From: Chloroflexota bacterium
Lineage (GTDB): Bacteria; Chloroflexota; UBA6077; FW602-bin22; JAMCYS01
NCBI GenBank assembly: GCA_023473795.1
Contig: JAMCYS010000119.1
Span: 1-37,647 of the forward strand
Direction: 5' to 3'
Length of the DNA stretch: 37,647 bases
Position 1 is the stretch's first letter. Every line of letters begins with the position of its first letter. A program made the translations under genes and the position numbers. This document shows, one piece after another, positions 1 through 7,659 of the stretch. The notes under the pieces are model-generated. The model worked only from the letters and a program-made list of their open reading frames with translations. It did not search any database and was not told where the DNA came from.

Positions 1-360
1 TTGCTCCACGTTCTGCACCAGGCCCATGGCGCCCAGGAACACGGCGCCGCCCAACATGGCGCGCAGCAGCATGGGCTTGCGCCCGTAGCGGTCGGCCAGT
101 GCTCCCCAGACGGGCGCCGAGGCCGCCATGGATAGTCCGGCGGCAAAGCCCAGTAGCCCTGCCCACATCTCGACCTCGTGGGGGTCGGCAATGCCCAGCT
201 CCTGCACGTAGAGGGGGATGAACGGGAAGGCGAAGCTGAAGCCGACCGCCGCCATCAGTTGGCCCACCCAGGCCCCGGCCAGGTTGCGCCGCCAGGAGGA
301 ATGAGACGAGTGATGAGCAGTGAGTGCTGAGTGATGAGTACCGGAATCTTGACTACTCAT
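1..360 (-). CDS. MFS transporter, N-terminal part (truncated by window edge)
   Basis: The reading frame stays open from an ATG at 360 to the window edge and gives the first 120 residues of a major facilitator permease. After a polar N-terminus there is a hydrophobic first helix, a second helix, and the MFS loop motif GALADRYGRKPM, which marks the cytoplasmic loop between helices 2 and 3. The substrate cannot be told from this part. The first 20 residues (rich in His and Ser, such as HHSALTAHH) are encoded by a GAGTGATGAG-type repeat lying across the gene start, so they may be non-native. There is no clear Shine-Dalgarno sequence before 360, and a GTG at 375 in the same frame is an alternative. 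Transcription runs leftward out of the window. Confidence 0.85.
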   Translation of the reverse strand, partial: MSSQDSGTHHSALTAHHSSHSSWRRNLAGAWVGQLMAAVGFSFAFPFIPLYVQELGIADPHEVEMWAGLLGFAAGLSMAASAPVWGALADRYGRKPMLLRAMLGGAVFLGAMGLVQNVEQ

Positions 361-488
361 GGCGGACTTGCCGACAGGCAGCTCCAGTGCTTGGCTGGGA
401 AACGCAGGGACCCTGGCTGAGTGGGGAGTGACGAGTCAGGACGGACGCCCACTGGCGACTCGTCACTCGTCACTCGCCACCCATCACT
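302..488. repeat. GAGTGA(T/C)GAGT short-repeat clusters with a 12-bp inverted repeat
   Basis: Two clusters of near-identical short units occur, at about 309-340 (GAGTGATGAG, GTGAGTG, GAGTGATGAG) and 426-488 (GAGTGACGAGT units on either strand). Within the second, GAGTGACGAGTC at 426-437 is the exact reverse complement of GACTCGTCACTC at 457-468, giving a 12-bp stem with a 19-nt loop. The left cluster runs into the start of the MFS gene and the right one abuts the stop codon of the dehydrogenase at 488. The stem could act as a weak terminator for the dehydrogenase, but no T-run follows it. Confidence 0.6.
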
Positions 489-1471
489 CACAATTTCTTG
501 GAGAGGACTTCAGGGTTGACCGGGGTCAGGGGCGGTTTGCCCTGCAGAACGGCGATGGCGTTGTCCACCGCCAATTGCTGCATAGCCACGCGGGTGGCTT
601 CGGTGGCGCTGCCGATGTGCGGCAGAGCGACCACGTTGTCCATCTTCAGGAGCGGGTTGTTCGGGTCGGTCGGCTCCTTGGCGAAGACGTCCAGTCCGGC
701 GCCGGCGATCTTGCCTTCCTTGAGCGCGTCTATGAGCGCCGGCTCGTCCACCACTTCGCCCCTGGAGGCATTGATGAGAAACGCCGTGCGTTTCATCTTG
801 CTCAGTTCGGGGGCGCCGATGAGGGCGCGGGTCTGGTCGGAGAGCACCGTGTGCAGGGAGACGAAGTCCGACTCACTCAGCAGTGTGTCCATATCGACGT
901 ACTGGAGGCCGTACTGCTTCTCCAGGTCCTCGCGTCGCACCACGTCGTGATAGAGCACCTTCATGTGAAAACCCAGAGCCCGGTGAGCGACCTCGAAGCC
1001 GATGCGGCCCAGGCCAATGATGCCCAGCGTGGCATGGTGCACGTCATGCCCGAACATGGACGCGGAGCCACCGACCGCCACCCATTTGCCGGCGCGAACG
1101 TAGCGGCCGGCCTCGCAGATGCGCCTGGCCGCGGTCATAAGCAGCGCAAAGGCGGTGTCGGCAGTAGTGTCGCTGAGCACGCCCGGCGTGTTGGTGACGA
1201 CAAGGCCGCGCTGGGTAGCCGCGGGCACGTCCACGTTGTCATAACCCACAGAGATGTTGGCGATGAGCCGCAGCTTGGGCGCCTGATCCATCACGGCGCC
1301 CGTCCAGCGGTTGTTGCCCAGGAAGACCTCGATATCGCCTATCTCCTTGAGCAGGACGTCATCTGGGCAGCGGGTCGGGCTAGGCCACACGCGCACGTCG
1401 GCCACTTCGGCCAGGCGAGAGAGGGCGGAATCGACAATAGCGCGGCCCACGTAGGCCTTGGGTTTAGACAC
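488..1471 (-). CDS. D-2-hydroxyacid dehydrogenase (glyoxylate/hydroxypyruvate reductase-like)
   Basis: A 327-residue NAD(P)-dependent D-2-hydroxyacid dehydrogenase of full family length. Members reduce 2-keto acids such as glyoxylate, hydroxypyruvate or 3-phosphohydroxypyruvate in the cytosol. The substrate domain contains the ANISVGYDNVD segment, and the Rossmann dinucleotide site is GIIGLGRIG. The catalytic Arg is in NASRGEVVDE and the catalytic His in LPHIGSAT, with the Glu of the triad between them. The GTG at 1471 is chosen because AGGAG lies 7 nt upstream. The gene has its own promoter (TTGACA, 18 bp, TAACAT at 1545-1574). It has no ACT domain, so it is closer to glyoxylate or glycerate dehydrogenases than to long SerA proteins. 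The exact substrate is not determined. Confidence 0.92.
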   Translation of the reverse strand: MSKPKAYVGRAIVDSALSRLAEVADVRVWPSPTRCPDDVLLKEIGDIEVFLGNNRWTGAVMDQAPKLRLIANISVGYDNVDVPAATQRGLVVTNTPGVLSDTTADTAFALLMTAARRICEAGRYVRAGKWVAVGGSASMFGHDVHHATLGIIGLGRIGFEVAHRALGFHMKVLYHDVVRREDLEKQYGLQYVDMDTLLSESDFVSLHTVLSDQTRALIGAPELSKMKRTAFLINASRGEVVDEPALIDALKEGKIAGAGLDVFAKEPTDPNNPLLKMDNVVALPHIGSATEATRVAMQQLAVDNAIAVLQGKPPLTPVNPEVLSKKL

Positions 1472-1544
1472 GGGTAGGCTCCTTTCGGGTGCGGGACTTA
1501 GTGAGGGGCGGCAGCAACTGGCAGCCCGTTTCTCTAGCGGGGGT

Positions 1545-1574
1545 ATGTTAGACCGTGGGGGCGTGGGCTGTCAA
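1545..1574 (-). promoter_or_regulatory. Promoter of the hydroxyacid dehydrogenase
   Basis: On the minus strand a perfect -35 TTGACA (1569-1574) is followed after 18 bp by TAACAT (1545-1550). The predicted start near 1538 gives a leader of about 67 nt before the GTG at 1471. Confidence 0.6.
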
Positions 1575-1649
1575 CGCTGTGGACCGGGCTCGCCGGGCAC
1601 ACACCAACCCGGACAACCGTGGCCTGGATGGCAGCGGCGCCTGGCTTGC

Positions 1650-2165
1650 CTACTGCGGCATGACCAGCTGCAGAGGCAGCGACTTACTGTTGTTGGCGAG
1701 GTTCTGCTCTCCCGGGACCTGATCGACGGCGACTGTCAGCAGGTAGCCGTCGCGCGCCGGGATGTTCGGGAAACCCTCGTAGCGCACTACCGCGGCCTGG
1801 CCGGGCGCCAGAGTCGAGACGACCTGGCGGCGCTGCAAGAGTACCTCGTCATCCGGCGTTGCTCGCAGAGTGACCACGACGTTGACCTGCTGCTCCGTGT
1901 AGGTGCCCTTGTTGTCTACTGCCACGAGCAAGGCGACGTCGCTCTGCTGCTGGCCGACTTGCAGGACACGCAGTGGGGGGTCGAAATCGAGAGAAGTAAC
2001 GGCCACGTCGTGACTTGGGCCCACTACCGCCGCCGCCTCCGCCACCGCCGCGCCGCCACTCGGCGCTACCATCGTGACCTTGGAACAACCCGGAAAGAGC
2101 ACCAGGAGAGACAGAGCCAGAGCCAGAGCCAGAGGAATCGTCCACTTACCTAGCCGGCTGAGCAA
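1650..2165 (-). CDS. Secreted lipoprotein with a CARDB-like domain
   Basis: A 171-residue protein that starts with a long hydrophobic signal peptide and a lipobox-like LFPGC (Cys27), so it is probably anchored on the outer face of the membrane. Residues from about 50 to the end are predicted beta-rich and resemble a CARDB domain (cell adhesion related, found in bacteria). The recognisable pattern is DVAVTSLDF, VDNKGT, LAPGQAAVVRYEG and a closing EQNLANNSKS, typical of the conserved N-rich turn. Such domains usually act in adhesion or as spacers in surface proteins; no catalytic residues are visible. The TTG at 2165 is the only start that preserves the signal peptide, with GGGAGGG about 10 nt upstream. 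The hydrophobic LALALAL stretch is encoded by a hexanucleotide repeat. Confidence 0.75.
   Translation of the reverse strand: MLSRLGKWTIPLALALALSLLVLFPGCSKVTMVAPSGGAAVAEAAAVVGPSHDVAVTSLDFDPPLRVLQVGQQQSDVALLVAVDNKGTYTEQQVNVVVTLRATPDDEVLLQRRQVVSTLAPGQAAVVRYEGFPNIPARDGYLLTVAVDQVPGEQNLANNSKSLPLQLVMPQ
2113..2138. repeat. Hexanucleotide repeat (AGAGCC)n in the signal peptide of the lipoprotein
   Basis: About three AGAGCC units in a row (plus-strand view) encode the alternating Leu-Ala core of the signal peptide. The unit is six bases, so a gain or loss adds or removes two residues without changing frame. Confidence 0.6.
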
Positions 2166-2541
2166 TGTGCTTCAGCCCTCCCTTCGTTTCGGGAACCTAC
2201 GAGACAGACTAGTACGTAGCGGCCTTGCGGCCACAGCCTGGCCTGCGCCCGTGAGCAACCCGCGCCGAGTCCAGCCACTCCCGCCGTGCCCCTGGGTTCC
2301 CTAGTTAGGGATGAGACGCTTGCGCCTCCATCGGCCCTCGGCCACCAACTGGCCCAGGGCCCGCCAGCCTTGGTTAACACAAGGATGATACCCCCGGTAA
2401 GCCCGCCTGTCAAGCTGCAAGCTCGCCTGCTTCCTGTTGTGACGACCAACCAGCTCGAGTGCCTTGCCGTTGCCACCAGGCGCACGCAGTCTCCTCTGTC
2501 TGCTCCGGGCAGCGCCAGGGGCGCGCACCCTGCAAGAAGAA
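2166..2541. other. Gene-free stretch: leader of the lipoprotein gene
   Basis: No coding region can be supported here; the open frames are uncharacteristic. The stretch holds the minus-strand promoter at 2385-2413 and then a leader of roughly 210 nt before the lipoprotein start. The leader includes small hairpins, for example GAGGCG-CAAG-CGTCTC near 2310-2330 and GGCC-GCAA-GGCC near 2222-2235. I could not match it to a known riboswitch class. Confidence 0.4.
2385..2413 (-). promoter_or_regulatory. Promoter of the CARDB-like lipoprotein gene
   Basis: Minus-strand TTGACA (2408-2413), 17-bp spacer, TATCAT (2385-2390). This is the best-scoring promoter by eye in the left part of the window, and it implies a leader of about 210 nt. 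Confidence 0.65.
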
Positions 2542-2575
2542 GGCGCCCTCTCCCCTTTTGGTGGGAGAGGGCGCC
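2530..2575 (-). terminator. Rho-independent terminator of lpd
   Basis: A perfect 13-bp stem (2542-2554 with 2563-2575) and an 8-nt loop lie 16 nt past the lpd stop codon. In the direction of lpd transcription the stem is followed by TTCTTCTTG. Confidence 0.85.
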
Positions 2576-2590
2576 TCGTCCCGCCGCTAT

Positions 2591-4021
2591 CTACCTCGCG
2601 ACCGGCTTGCGCGTCGGCGCGTAGAAATGGATCGGGCCCTCGAATTGGGCCATCGCCGCCTCGTGCAGCGCTTCGGGTAGGGTGGGATGGCCGTGGATGG
2701 TGAGCACCAAATCCTCCGCCAGCGCCTCCATTTGGATTGCCAGGACGGCCTCGGCGATGAGGTCGGTCGCCCGCGGGCCCATGATGTGCACGCCCAGGAT
2801 GCTGCCGGTGCTCCTCTCGCAGACCATCTTCACCAACCCGGCCGTTTCGTTCAGGGTGGTTGCCCTGCCGTTGGCCGTGAAGGGGAACTTCGAGACCTGG
2901 ACGTCGATGCCCTGCTCCTTGGTTTGGGTTTCCGTGAGGCCGACGCTGCCGATCTCCGGCATCGTAAAGATCACGCCCGGCACGGCCCGGTAATCGGCTT
3001 TGCGGCTGTGCCCCAGGATGTTCTCCACGGCCACCTCGCCCTGGTACATCGCCACGTGTGCCAACATGATCTGGCCGGTGGCGTCGCCGATGGCCCAGAC
3101 TCCGGGCACGTTCGTCTGCATTCGCTCGTTGGCGACGACGGCGCGCCGGTTCATGGACACGCCTAGCTGTTCTAGCCCCAGGCCCTCGGTGTAGGGCACG
3201 CGACCGGTGGCCACCAGGACCTTGTCGCCCGCGACCGCCTTTTCGCCGTCGCCGGTCGTGTAGACGACCGACAACTGGCCGTTCTCCCCCTGGCGAATCT
3301 CCTTGACCGGCGAGTTGACGTTGATCTCCACTCCCCGCTGGCGCATGAGCTGGTGGAAACGCCGGGCGATCTCCTCGTCCGTGTTCGTGAGGATGGAAGG
3401 CAGCATCTCCACGATGGTGATCTTGCTCCCCAGCGACTGGTAGAGGCAGGCCATCTCCATGCCGATGTAGCCGCCGCCGATGATCACCAGCCGTTCCGGC
3501 ACCTTCTCCAGGGCAATGGCCTCGGTGGAAGTGATCACTCCCGGCAGGTCTAGCCCCGGCAGCGGCGGCCGAGCTGAGACCGAACCCGTGGCCACAATGA
3601 TGTTGTCGGCCTGGACCTCGCGCTTGCCGCTGCCGCTCTCCACGATGAGCGAGTTGGGCGTGGCGAACTTGGCCGTTCCCTCCACGATGTCGACTTTGTT
3701 CGCTTTGAGCAGCTGCGCCACCCCGCTGACCATCTGATTGACGACCTTCTGCTTGCGCTCCATTATGGCCGCGAAGTTGAAGCCTACTTCGCCGACCTCG
3801 ACGCCGAAGGTCTTGGCCTGGCGAGCCGTCTCTAGCACTTCGGCGCTGGTCACCAGCGCTTTGGTGGGGATGCAGCCGATATTGAGGCAGGTGCCGCCGA
3901 TCCTATCCTTCTCGATTATGGCCACCTTGGCACCCAGTTGGCAGGCCCGGATGGCGGCCACGTAGCCGCCCGGCCCGCTGCCGACGATGGCTATGTTGTA
4001 GCGCCCGGCGCTTTCCGTCAT
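2591..4021 (-). CDS. lpdA: Dihydrolipoamide dehydrogenase (E3)
   Basis: A 476-residue flavoprotein that reoxidises dihydrolipoamide in 2-oxoacid dehydrogenase complexes or the glycine cleavage system. The FAD site is GSGPGG (residues 14-19), the redox disulfide is Cys45-Cys50 in GGTCLNIGC, the NAD site is IIGGGYIGME, and the C-terminal active-site segment HGHPTLPEAL supplies the His-Glu pair. An upstream in-frame start at 4180 would add 53 residues. ATG 4021 is preferred because GGGAG lies about 8 nt upstream and the protein then begins just before the FAD fold. A divergent extended -10 promoter sits at 4055-4063 and a terminator follows, so the gene appears monocistronic. No E1 or E2 genes are nearby, so its partner complex is unknown. 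Confidence 0.96.
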   Translation of the reverse strand: MTESAGRYNIAIVGSGPGGYVAAIRACQLGAKVAIIEKDRIGGTCLNIGCIPTKALVTSAEVLETARQAKTFGVEVGEVGFNFAAIMERKQKVVNQMVSGVAQLLKANKVDIVEGTAKFATPNSLIVESGSGKREVQADNIIVATGSVSARPPLPGLDLPGVITSTEAIALEKVPERLVIIGGGYIGMEMACLYQSLGSKITIVEMLPSILTNTDEEIARRFHQLMRQRGVEINVNSPVKEIRQGENGQLSVVYTTGDGEKAVAGDKVLVATGRVPYTEGLGLEQLGVSMNRRAVVANERMQTNVPGVWAIGDATGQIMLAHVAMYQGEVAVENILGHSRKADYRAVPGVIFTMPEIGSVGLTETQTKEQGIDVQVSKFPFTANGRATTLNETAGLVKMVCERSTGSILGVHIMGPRATDLIAEAVLAIQMEALAEDLVLTIHGHPTLPEALHEAAMAQFEGPIHFYAPTRKPVAR

Positions 4022-4054
4022 TGTCGCAAACTCCCTGCAAGAATGTTCGCCTGC

Positions 4055-4063
4055 ATTATAACA
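4055..4063 (-). promoter_or_regulatory. Promoter of lpd (extended -10)
   Basis: The minus strand reads TGT-TATAAT, a consensus -10 with a TG extension and no good -35. The predicted leader is about 27 nt. It lies back to back with the promoter at 4096-4104. Confidence 0.6.
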
Positions 4064-4095
4064 ACGCTCGCTCGACTTTGTGTAGCTCGCCAATC

Positions 4096-4104
4096 TGCTA
4101 TAAT
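4096..4104 (+). promoter_or_regulatory. Promoter of the CpaE-like gene (extended -10)
   Basis: TGC-TATAAT, a perfect extended -10, 40 nt before the ATG at 4145. The -35 is poor, as expected for an extended -10 promoter. Only about 32 bp separate it from the divergent lpd -10. Confidence 0.65.
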
Positions 4105-4144
4105 GGCCGCCACTATCACAAGCGGACGGCAGGGGGGTCTCTTG

Positions 4145-5320
4145 ATGGCCGAGAACCGAATCCGTGTGCTGCTGGTGCATGCCTTCCCCGATACCACCGC
4201 GTACATCACGGCCCTGCTCGGCCTCGAACGCGATATCTCTCTCGAGGGAAGCGTGGCCAACGGTTCGGCTGGTCTCAAGCAGGCCAGCGAAGCCAAGCCC
4301 GACGTCATCCTCGTGGGCAGCGAGCTACCGGATACAGACAGCGCCGGCTTGGTGCGGCAGATTACGACCAAGCTGCCCCGCACCGGAGTCATCGTGCTCG
4401 TCACCGCCGACGATCCGAACGAGCTGCGCCGCTACATGCAGGCCGGGGCACGCTCCTTCCTGGTCATGCCCTTCAGCAGCGAACAGCTGGCGGAGTCGAT
4501 TCGCGACGTGTACCGGCGTATGCGGAGCGTCAAAGTGGCGGCCGAGCCGCGGCATTCGGCGCCTGCTGGCAACGCCGGGCAGGGCAAGCTGGTGGCCGTG
4601 TTTGGCCCCAAGGGCGGCGTGGGCAAGTCCACTCTGGCGGCGAACCTTGCCGTCGCGCTACGGCGGAATGCCGAACGGAAGGTTGCCCTGGTCGACTGCA
4701 GCTTCTCTTTCGGCGACCTCCATCTCTTCTTCGACATCAAGCCCGAACGCACGATCGTCGATTTCATCGACTGCGGTCCCGACGGAGACCTAGACACGCT
4801 GGAGCAGGTACTCCGACGCCATTCCAGCGGCGTTGCCCTGTTGGCACGGCCCGTGCGTCCGGAGCACGCCGAGATGATTACCACAGATGGCTTGCGGCAC
4901 ACTCTCGACGTGTTGACTCAGGGGTATGACGTGACGGTGCTCGATTGTCCCGCCTCGTACGATGACCGGGTGTTGATGGCGCTGGACCGTGCCCACGTGA
5001 TCATCCTGATCGTAACGCCCGATTTGGGCACGCTCTATAACGCCACCACGTTCTTGAGCTTGACCAGGGCGTTGGGGTACTCGCGCGAGCGCATTATGAT
5101 CGTTTTCAATCGCTATGACAGCCAGGGTGGCGCCTCCGTCAAAGAGGTTGAAGACACGCTTTCCCATGCGGTGGAATTCAAGGTGCCCAGTCGCTGGCGC
5201 GACTTCTCGTCCGCGCTCAACTCGGGGGTGCCTTATGCCCTGTCCCATCCCAACTCCGAGTTGGCCAGGACCCTGGCGAGTCTCGCCGACATGGTCCTGA
5301 AGAAGTGTGATGGCCAGTAG
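4145..5320 (+). CDS. CpaE/TadZ-like ParA-family ATPase with degenerate receiver domain
   Basis: A 391-residue two-domain protein. Residues about 6-125 have the fold pattern of a response-regulator receiver, but the acidic pair is replaced (VHAFPD), the phospho-acceptor position reads VGSELP with no Asp, and the conserved Lys near MPF is missing. It therefore cannot be phosphorylated in the usual way. Residues from about 147 form a ParA/MinD-type ATPase with a deviant Walker A, KGGVGKS (156-162), and switch Asp in LVDCSF and LDCPA. This architecture is known from CpaE/TadZ, which place Tad pili at the pole. No other tad/cpa genes are in the window. ATG 4145 follows a GGGGGG ribosome site. The end overlaps the start of mazG by 11 nt, so the two genes are translationally linked. 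Confidence 0.88.
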   Translation: MAENRIRVLLVHAFPDTTAYITALLGLERDISLEGSVANGSAGLKQASEAKPDVILVGSELPDTDSAGLVRQITTKLPRTGVIVLVTADDPNELRRYMQAGARSFLVMPFSSEQLAESIRDVYRRMRSVKVAAEPRHSAPAGNAGQGKLVAVFGPKGGVGKSTLAANLAVALRRNAERKVALVDCSFSFGDLHLFFDIKPERTIVDFIDCGPDGDLDTLEQVLRRHSSGVALLARPVRPEHAEMITTDGLRHTLDVLTQGYDVTVLDCPASYDDRVLMALDRAHVIILIVTPDLGTLYNATTFLSLTRALGYSRERIMIVFNRYDSQGGASVKEVEDTLSHAVEFKVPSRWRDFSSALNSGVPYALSHPNSELARTLASLADMVLKKCDGQ

Positions 5321-6815
5321 TGTGACCGTCGTCGGGCTGGGCCCGGGAGCGTCTGGCCAGCTCACCCTGGCGGCCCGCGATGCCCTGGCCAGCGCCGGCG
5401 CCGTCTGGCTGCGCACGAGTCGCCACCCAGTAGTGCCCTCCCTGCCTCAGGGGCCGGTCTACAACTCCTTCGACCACCTCTACGAGGAAGAGTCCACCTT
5501 CGAGGAAGTCTATGCCGCCATCGTGGGGCGCCTCATGGAGCTGGGCCAGCGCCCGGAGGGGGTGGTGTACGCCGTGCCCGGGCATCCGCTGGTGGGCGAG
5601 CGCACGACCAGGCTGCTCCTGGCCGAGGCCAAGAAGGTTGGCCTGCCCGTAGTCATGATCGCCGGCCTCTCCTTCGTGGAGCCGACCTGCGGCGCGTTGC
5701 AGCTCGACCCTCTGGCGGAGGGGCTGCAGATACTCGATGCCGGCGACCTGGCGGAGCTGGCCGAGTTGAACCAGGGCCAGCCGGCGATGCGGCCCGGCTT
5801 TCTGCCCACCAAGCCGCTGCTGCTGGCCCAGGTCTACAACCGACGGCTCGCCTCGTTGCTGAAGCTCCACCTCCTCGAGTTCTACCCGTCCCGCCACAAG
5901 GTGAGTCTGGTCCAGGCGGCCGATGTGCCCGGGGAGGAGAAGGTCAGTACGGTCCTCCTCCACCAGCTGGATCGGAACGCTGCCGTCGACCACCTGAGCA
6001 GCGTCTATGTGCCGCCCCTGGAGCCGCTCGACGACCTGGCGGACTTCCCGGGCCTGCGCTATGTGGTCGCCCGCCTGCGCGCGCCCAACGGCTGTCCCTG
6101 GGATCGCGAGCAGACGCACAGTACGCTCAAGCCCTACCTGATCGAGGAGGCCTACGAGGCCCTGGACGCGCTCGATTCCGGGGACCTGGCGAAGTTGCAG
6201 GAGGAGATGGGCGACGTCCTGCTCCAGGTGGTGCTCCACGCCCAGCTGGCCGAGGAGGCGGGTGAGTTCGCCATCGAGGACGTGATTCGCGGCCTCAACG
6301 CCAAGTTGATACGCCGCCATCCCCACGTCTTCGGCGACATCTCGGTGCGCGACTCCGCCGACGTCCTGCGCAACTGGCAGCAGATCAAGAAAGCGGAAAA
6401 GGGCGAGGAGGGGGGCCCGGCCTCCTTGTTGGGCGACATCCCGCACCACATGCCCGCCCTGGCTTATGCCCTCAGCCTGCAGAAGCGCGCCGGCCGCGCC
6501 GGTTTCGACTGGCCCGGGGTGGAAGGCGTCGAAGACAAGGTGGCCGAGGAACTGCGCGAGCTGCGCGCTGCCGAGGGCCAGGAGGCGCGCCTGCACGAGT
6601 TTGGCGACCTGCTGTTCGCCATCGTCAATCTCGCCCGCTGGCTGAAGCTGGATGCTGAGGAGGCGCTGCGCTTGGCGAACCGGCGTTTTCAGCGGCGTTT
6701 CCACTACATGGAGCGCGCCGCCCACGAGCGCGGGCTCGATTTCGCGCACCTCTCCGCCGCCGAGCAAGACGAGCTGTGGGAGGAGGCCAAGCGCGCGGAG
6801 TCCAATTTCACGTAG
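5310..6815 (+). CDS. mazG: Methylase-MazG fusion (nucleoside triphosphate pyrophosphohydrolase, YabN-like)
   Basis: A 501-residue fusion. Residues 1 to about 215 belong to the SAM-dependent tetrapyrrole methylase family (start VTVVGLGPGA, later PGHPLVGERT). Residues from about 250 form an all-alpha MazG NTP pyrophosphatase with the metal-binding EEAYE and EEMGD motifs and a second, diverged MazG half at the C-terminus (EELRE, EFGDLLFA). The MazG part hydrolyses NTPs or dNTPs to NMP and pyrophosphate and is thought to clean the nucleotide pool. The methylase part of YabN-type fusions has no settled role. ATG 5310 is chosen; a GTG directly before it (5307) is also possible. It overlaps the upstream ATPase gene and is 18 nt from pyrE, suggesting one operon. 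Confidence 0.92.
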   Translation: MASSVTVVGLGPGASGQLTLAARDALASAGAVWLRTSRHPVVPSLPQGPVYNSFDHLYEEESTFEEVYAAIVGRLMELGQRPEGVVYAVPGHPLVGERTTRLLLAEAKKVGLPVVMIAGLSFVEPTCGALQLDPLAEGLQILDAGDLAELAELNQGQPAMRPGFLPTKPLLLAQVYNRRLASLLKLHLLEFYPSRHKVSLVQAADVPGEEKVSTVLLHQLDRNAAVDHLSSVYVPPLEPLDDLADFPGLRYVVARLRAPNGCPWDREQTHSTLKPYLIEEAYEALDALDSGDLAKLQEEMGDVLLQVVLHAQLAEEAGEFAIEDVIRGLNAKLIRRHPHVFGDISVRDSADVLRNWQQIKKAEKGEEGGPASLLGDIPHHMPALAYALSLQKRAGRAGFDWPGVEGVEDKVAEELRELRAAEGQEARLHEFGDLLFAIVNLARWLKLDAEEALRLANRRFQRRFHYMERAAHERGLDFAHLSAAEQDELWEEAKRAESNFT

Positions 6816-6833
6816 GCGCCTGGGGGTTGTGAG

Positions 6834-7472
6834 ATGGCAAATATGGTCGGAGCCCGCGAGGCGGCGGCGATTCTCTTGCGTATTGGCGCCGTCTCCATCA
6901 ACACAAAGAGCCCCTTCACCTACACTTCCGGCCTGAAGAGCCCAATCTACACGGATAACCGTCTGCTGATCTCCTATCCCGAGGAGCGCAGTCGCGTCAC
7001 CGAGCTGTTGGCGACCGCCGTCGTGGAGAGCGTGGGCCTGGAGGAGGTCGAGGTGGTGGCGGGAACGGCCACGGCGGGTATCCCTTTTGCCGCCTGGCTC
7101 GCTCATCGCCTCTGGCGCCCAATGGTCTACGTGCGCAGCGCCGCCAAGGAGCATGGCCGAGGGCGGCAGATCGAAGGCAGGCTTGATCCCGGCCAGCGGG
7201 TGGCGGTGGTGGAGGACCTAATCACCACCGGCGGCAGCTCCCTGGCCACCGCCGACGCGCTGAGCGCCCAAGGGGCGCTCGTCACCTGCTGTCTCGCCAT
7301 CTTCTCTTATGGGCTCGAAAGGGCCGCCCGTGCCTTCGACGAGCGCCATATCCCGCTGGTACCCCTCACCACTCTGCGCGTGCTGCTGCAGGAGGCCGTG
7401 GCCGGCAACTATATCGAGCCCGCCGATGTGCAGACCGTCCTGGAGTGGTCCCAGGCCCTAGAGCGAGGCTGA
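6834..7472 (+). CDS. pyrE: Orotate phosphoribosyltransferase
   Basis: A 212-residue type I phosphoribosyltransferase that joins orotate to PRPP, giving OMP in pyrimidine synthesis. The PRPP loop VVEDLITTGGSS is intact, as are the FTYTSGLKSPIYTDNR substrate segment and the YVRSAAKEHGRG hood loop (one Lys kept). Length is typical for bacterial PyrE. The ATG at 6834 has GGGGG about 7 nt upstream; an ATG three codons later is possible. It is the last gene of the ATPase-mazG-pyrE run. Other pyr genes are absent here. Confidence 0.94.
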   Translation: MANMVGAREAAAILLRIGAVSINTKSPFTYTSGLKSPIYTDNRLLISYPEERSRVTELLATAVVESVGLEEVEVVAGTATAGIPFAAWLAHRLWRPMVYVRSAAKEHGRGRQIEGRLDPGQRVAVVEDLITTGGSSLATADALSAQGALVTCCLAIFSYGLERAARAFDERHIPLVPLTTLRVLLQEAVAGNYIEPADVQTVLEWSQALERG

Positions 7473-7477
7473 TCTTC

Positions 7478-7535
7478 GGCAGCGGCACAGCTGCCAGGCC
7501 TGGTGGCCGCCTCTGTGTGGCGGCGCACCAGGCCT
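7478..7535 (+). terminator. Tandem hairpins after pyrE
   Basis: Two adjoining stems follow the pyrE stop: GGCAGC/GCTGCC (7478-7495), and a stronger AGGCCTGGTG-GCCGCC paired with GGCGGC-GCACCAGGCCT (7496-7535, one bulge). No uridine run follows, so termination may be partial or Rho-dependent. Confidence 0.45.
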
Positions 7536-7629
7536 CTTGGAGTCCGGCCCTCTTCCTCCAATGCCCCCCGTTTACTTTCGCCGATTCAAGGTTCAGCAGC
7601 TGCAAATGGTTCAATCTTGGCAGACTATT

Positions 7630-7638
7630 TGCTATACT
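7630..7638 (+). promoter_or_regulatory. Promoter of the MarR-DHA2 exporter pair (extended -10)
   Basis: TGC-TATACT, 21 nt before the ATG at 7660. The -35 region (TTCAAT at a 17-bp spacing) is weak. Confidence 0.6.
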
Positions 7639-7659
7639 CACCCTCTACGGAAGGGGGTG

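Noticed and set aside
359-1477. 372-residue plus-strand open frame opposite the dehydrogenase
   Set aside because: It is the antisense shadow of a clear dehydrogenase gene in high-GC DNA; no domain is recognisable.
2166-2378. Riboswitch in the leader of the lipoprotein gene
   Set aside because: Only small generic hairpins are seen; no conserved core of a known class could be aligned.
4022-4180. Longer N-terminus of dihydrolipoamide dehydrogenase
   Set aside because: The extension runs across both divergent promoters and has no ribosome site; ATG 4021 has a good one.
5217-7154. 645-residue minus-strand open frame opposite mazG and pyrE
   Set aside because: Antisense shadow of two conserved genes, low complexity and no family pattern.
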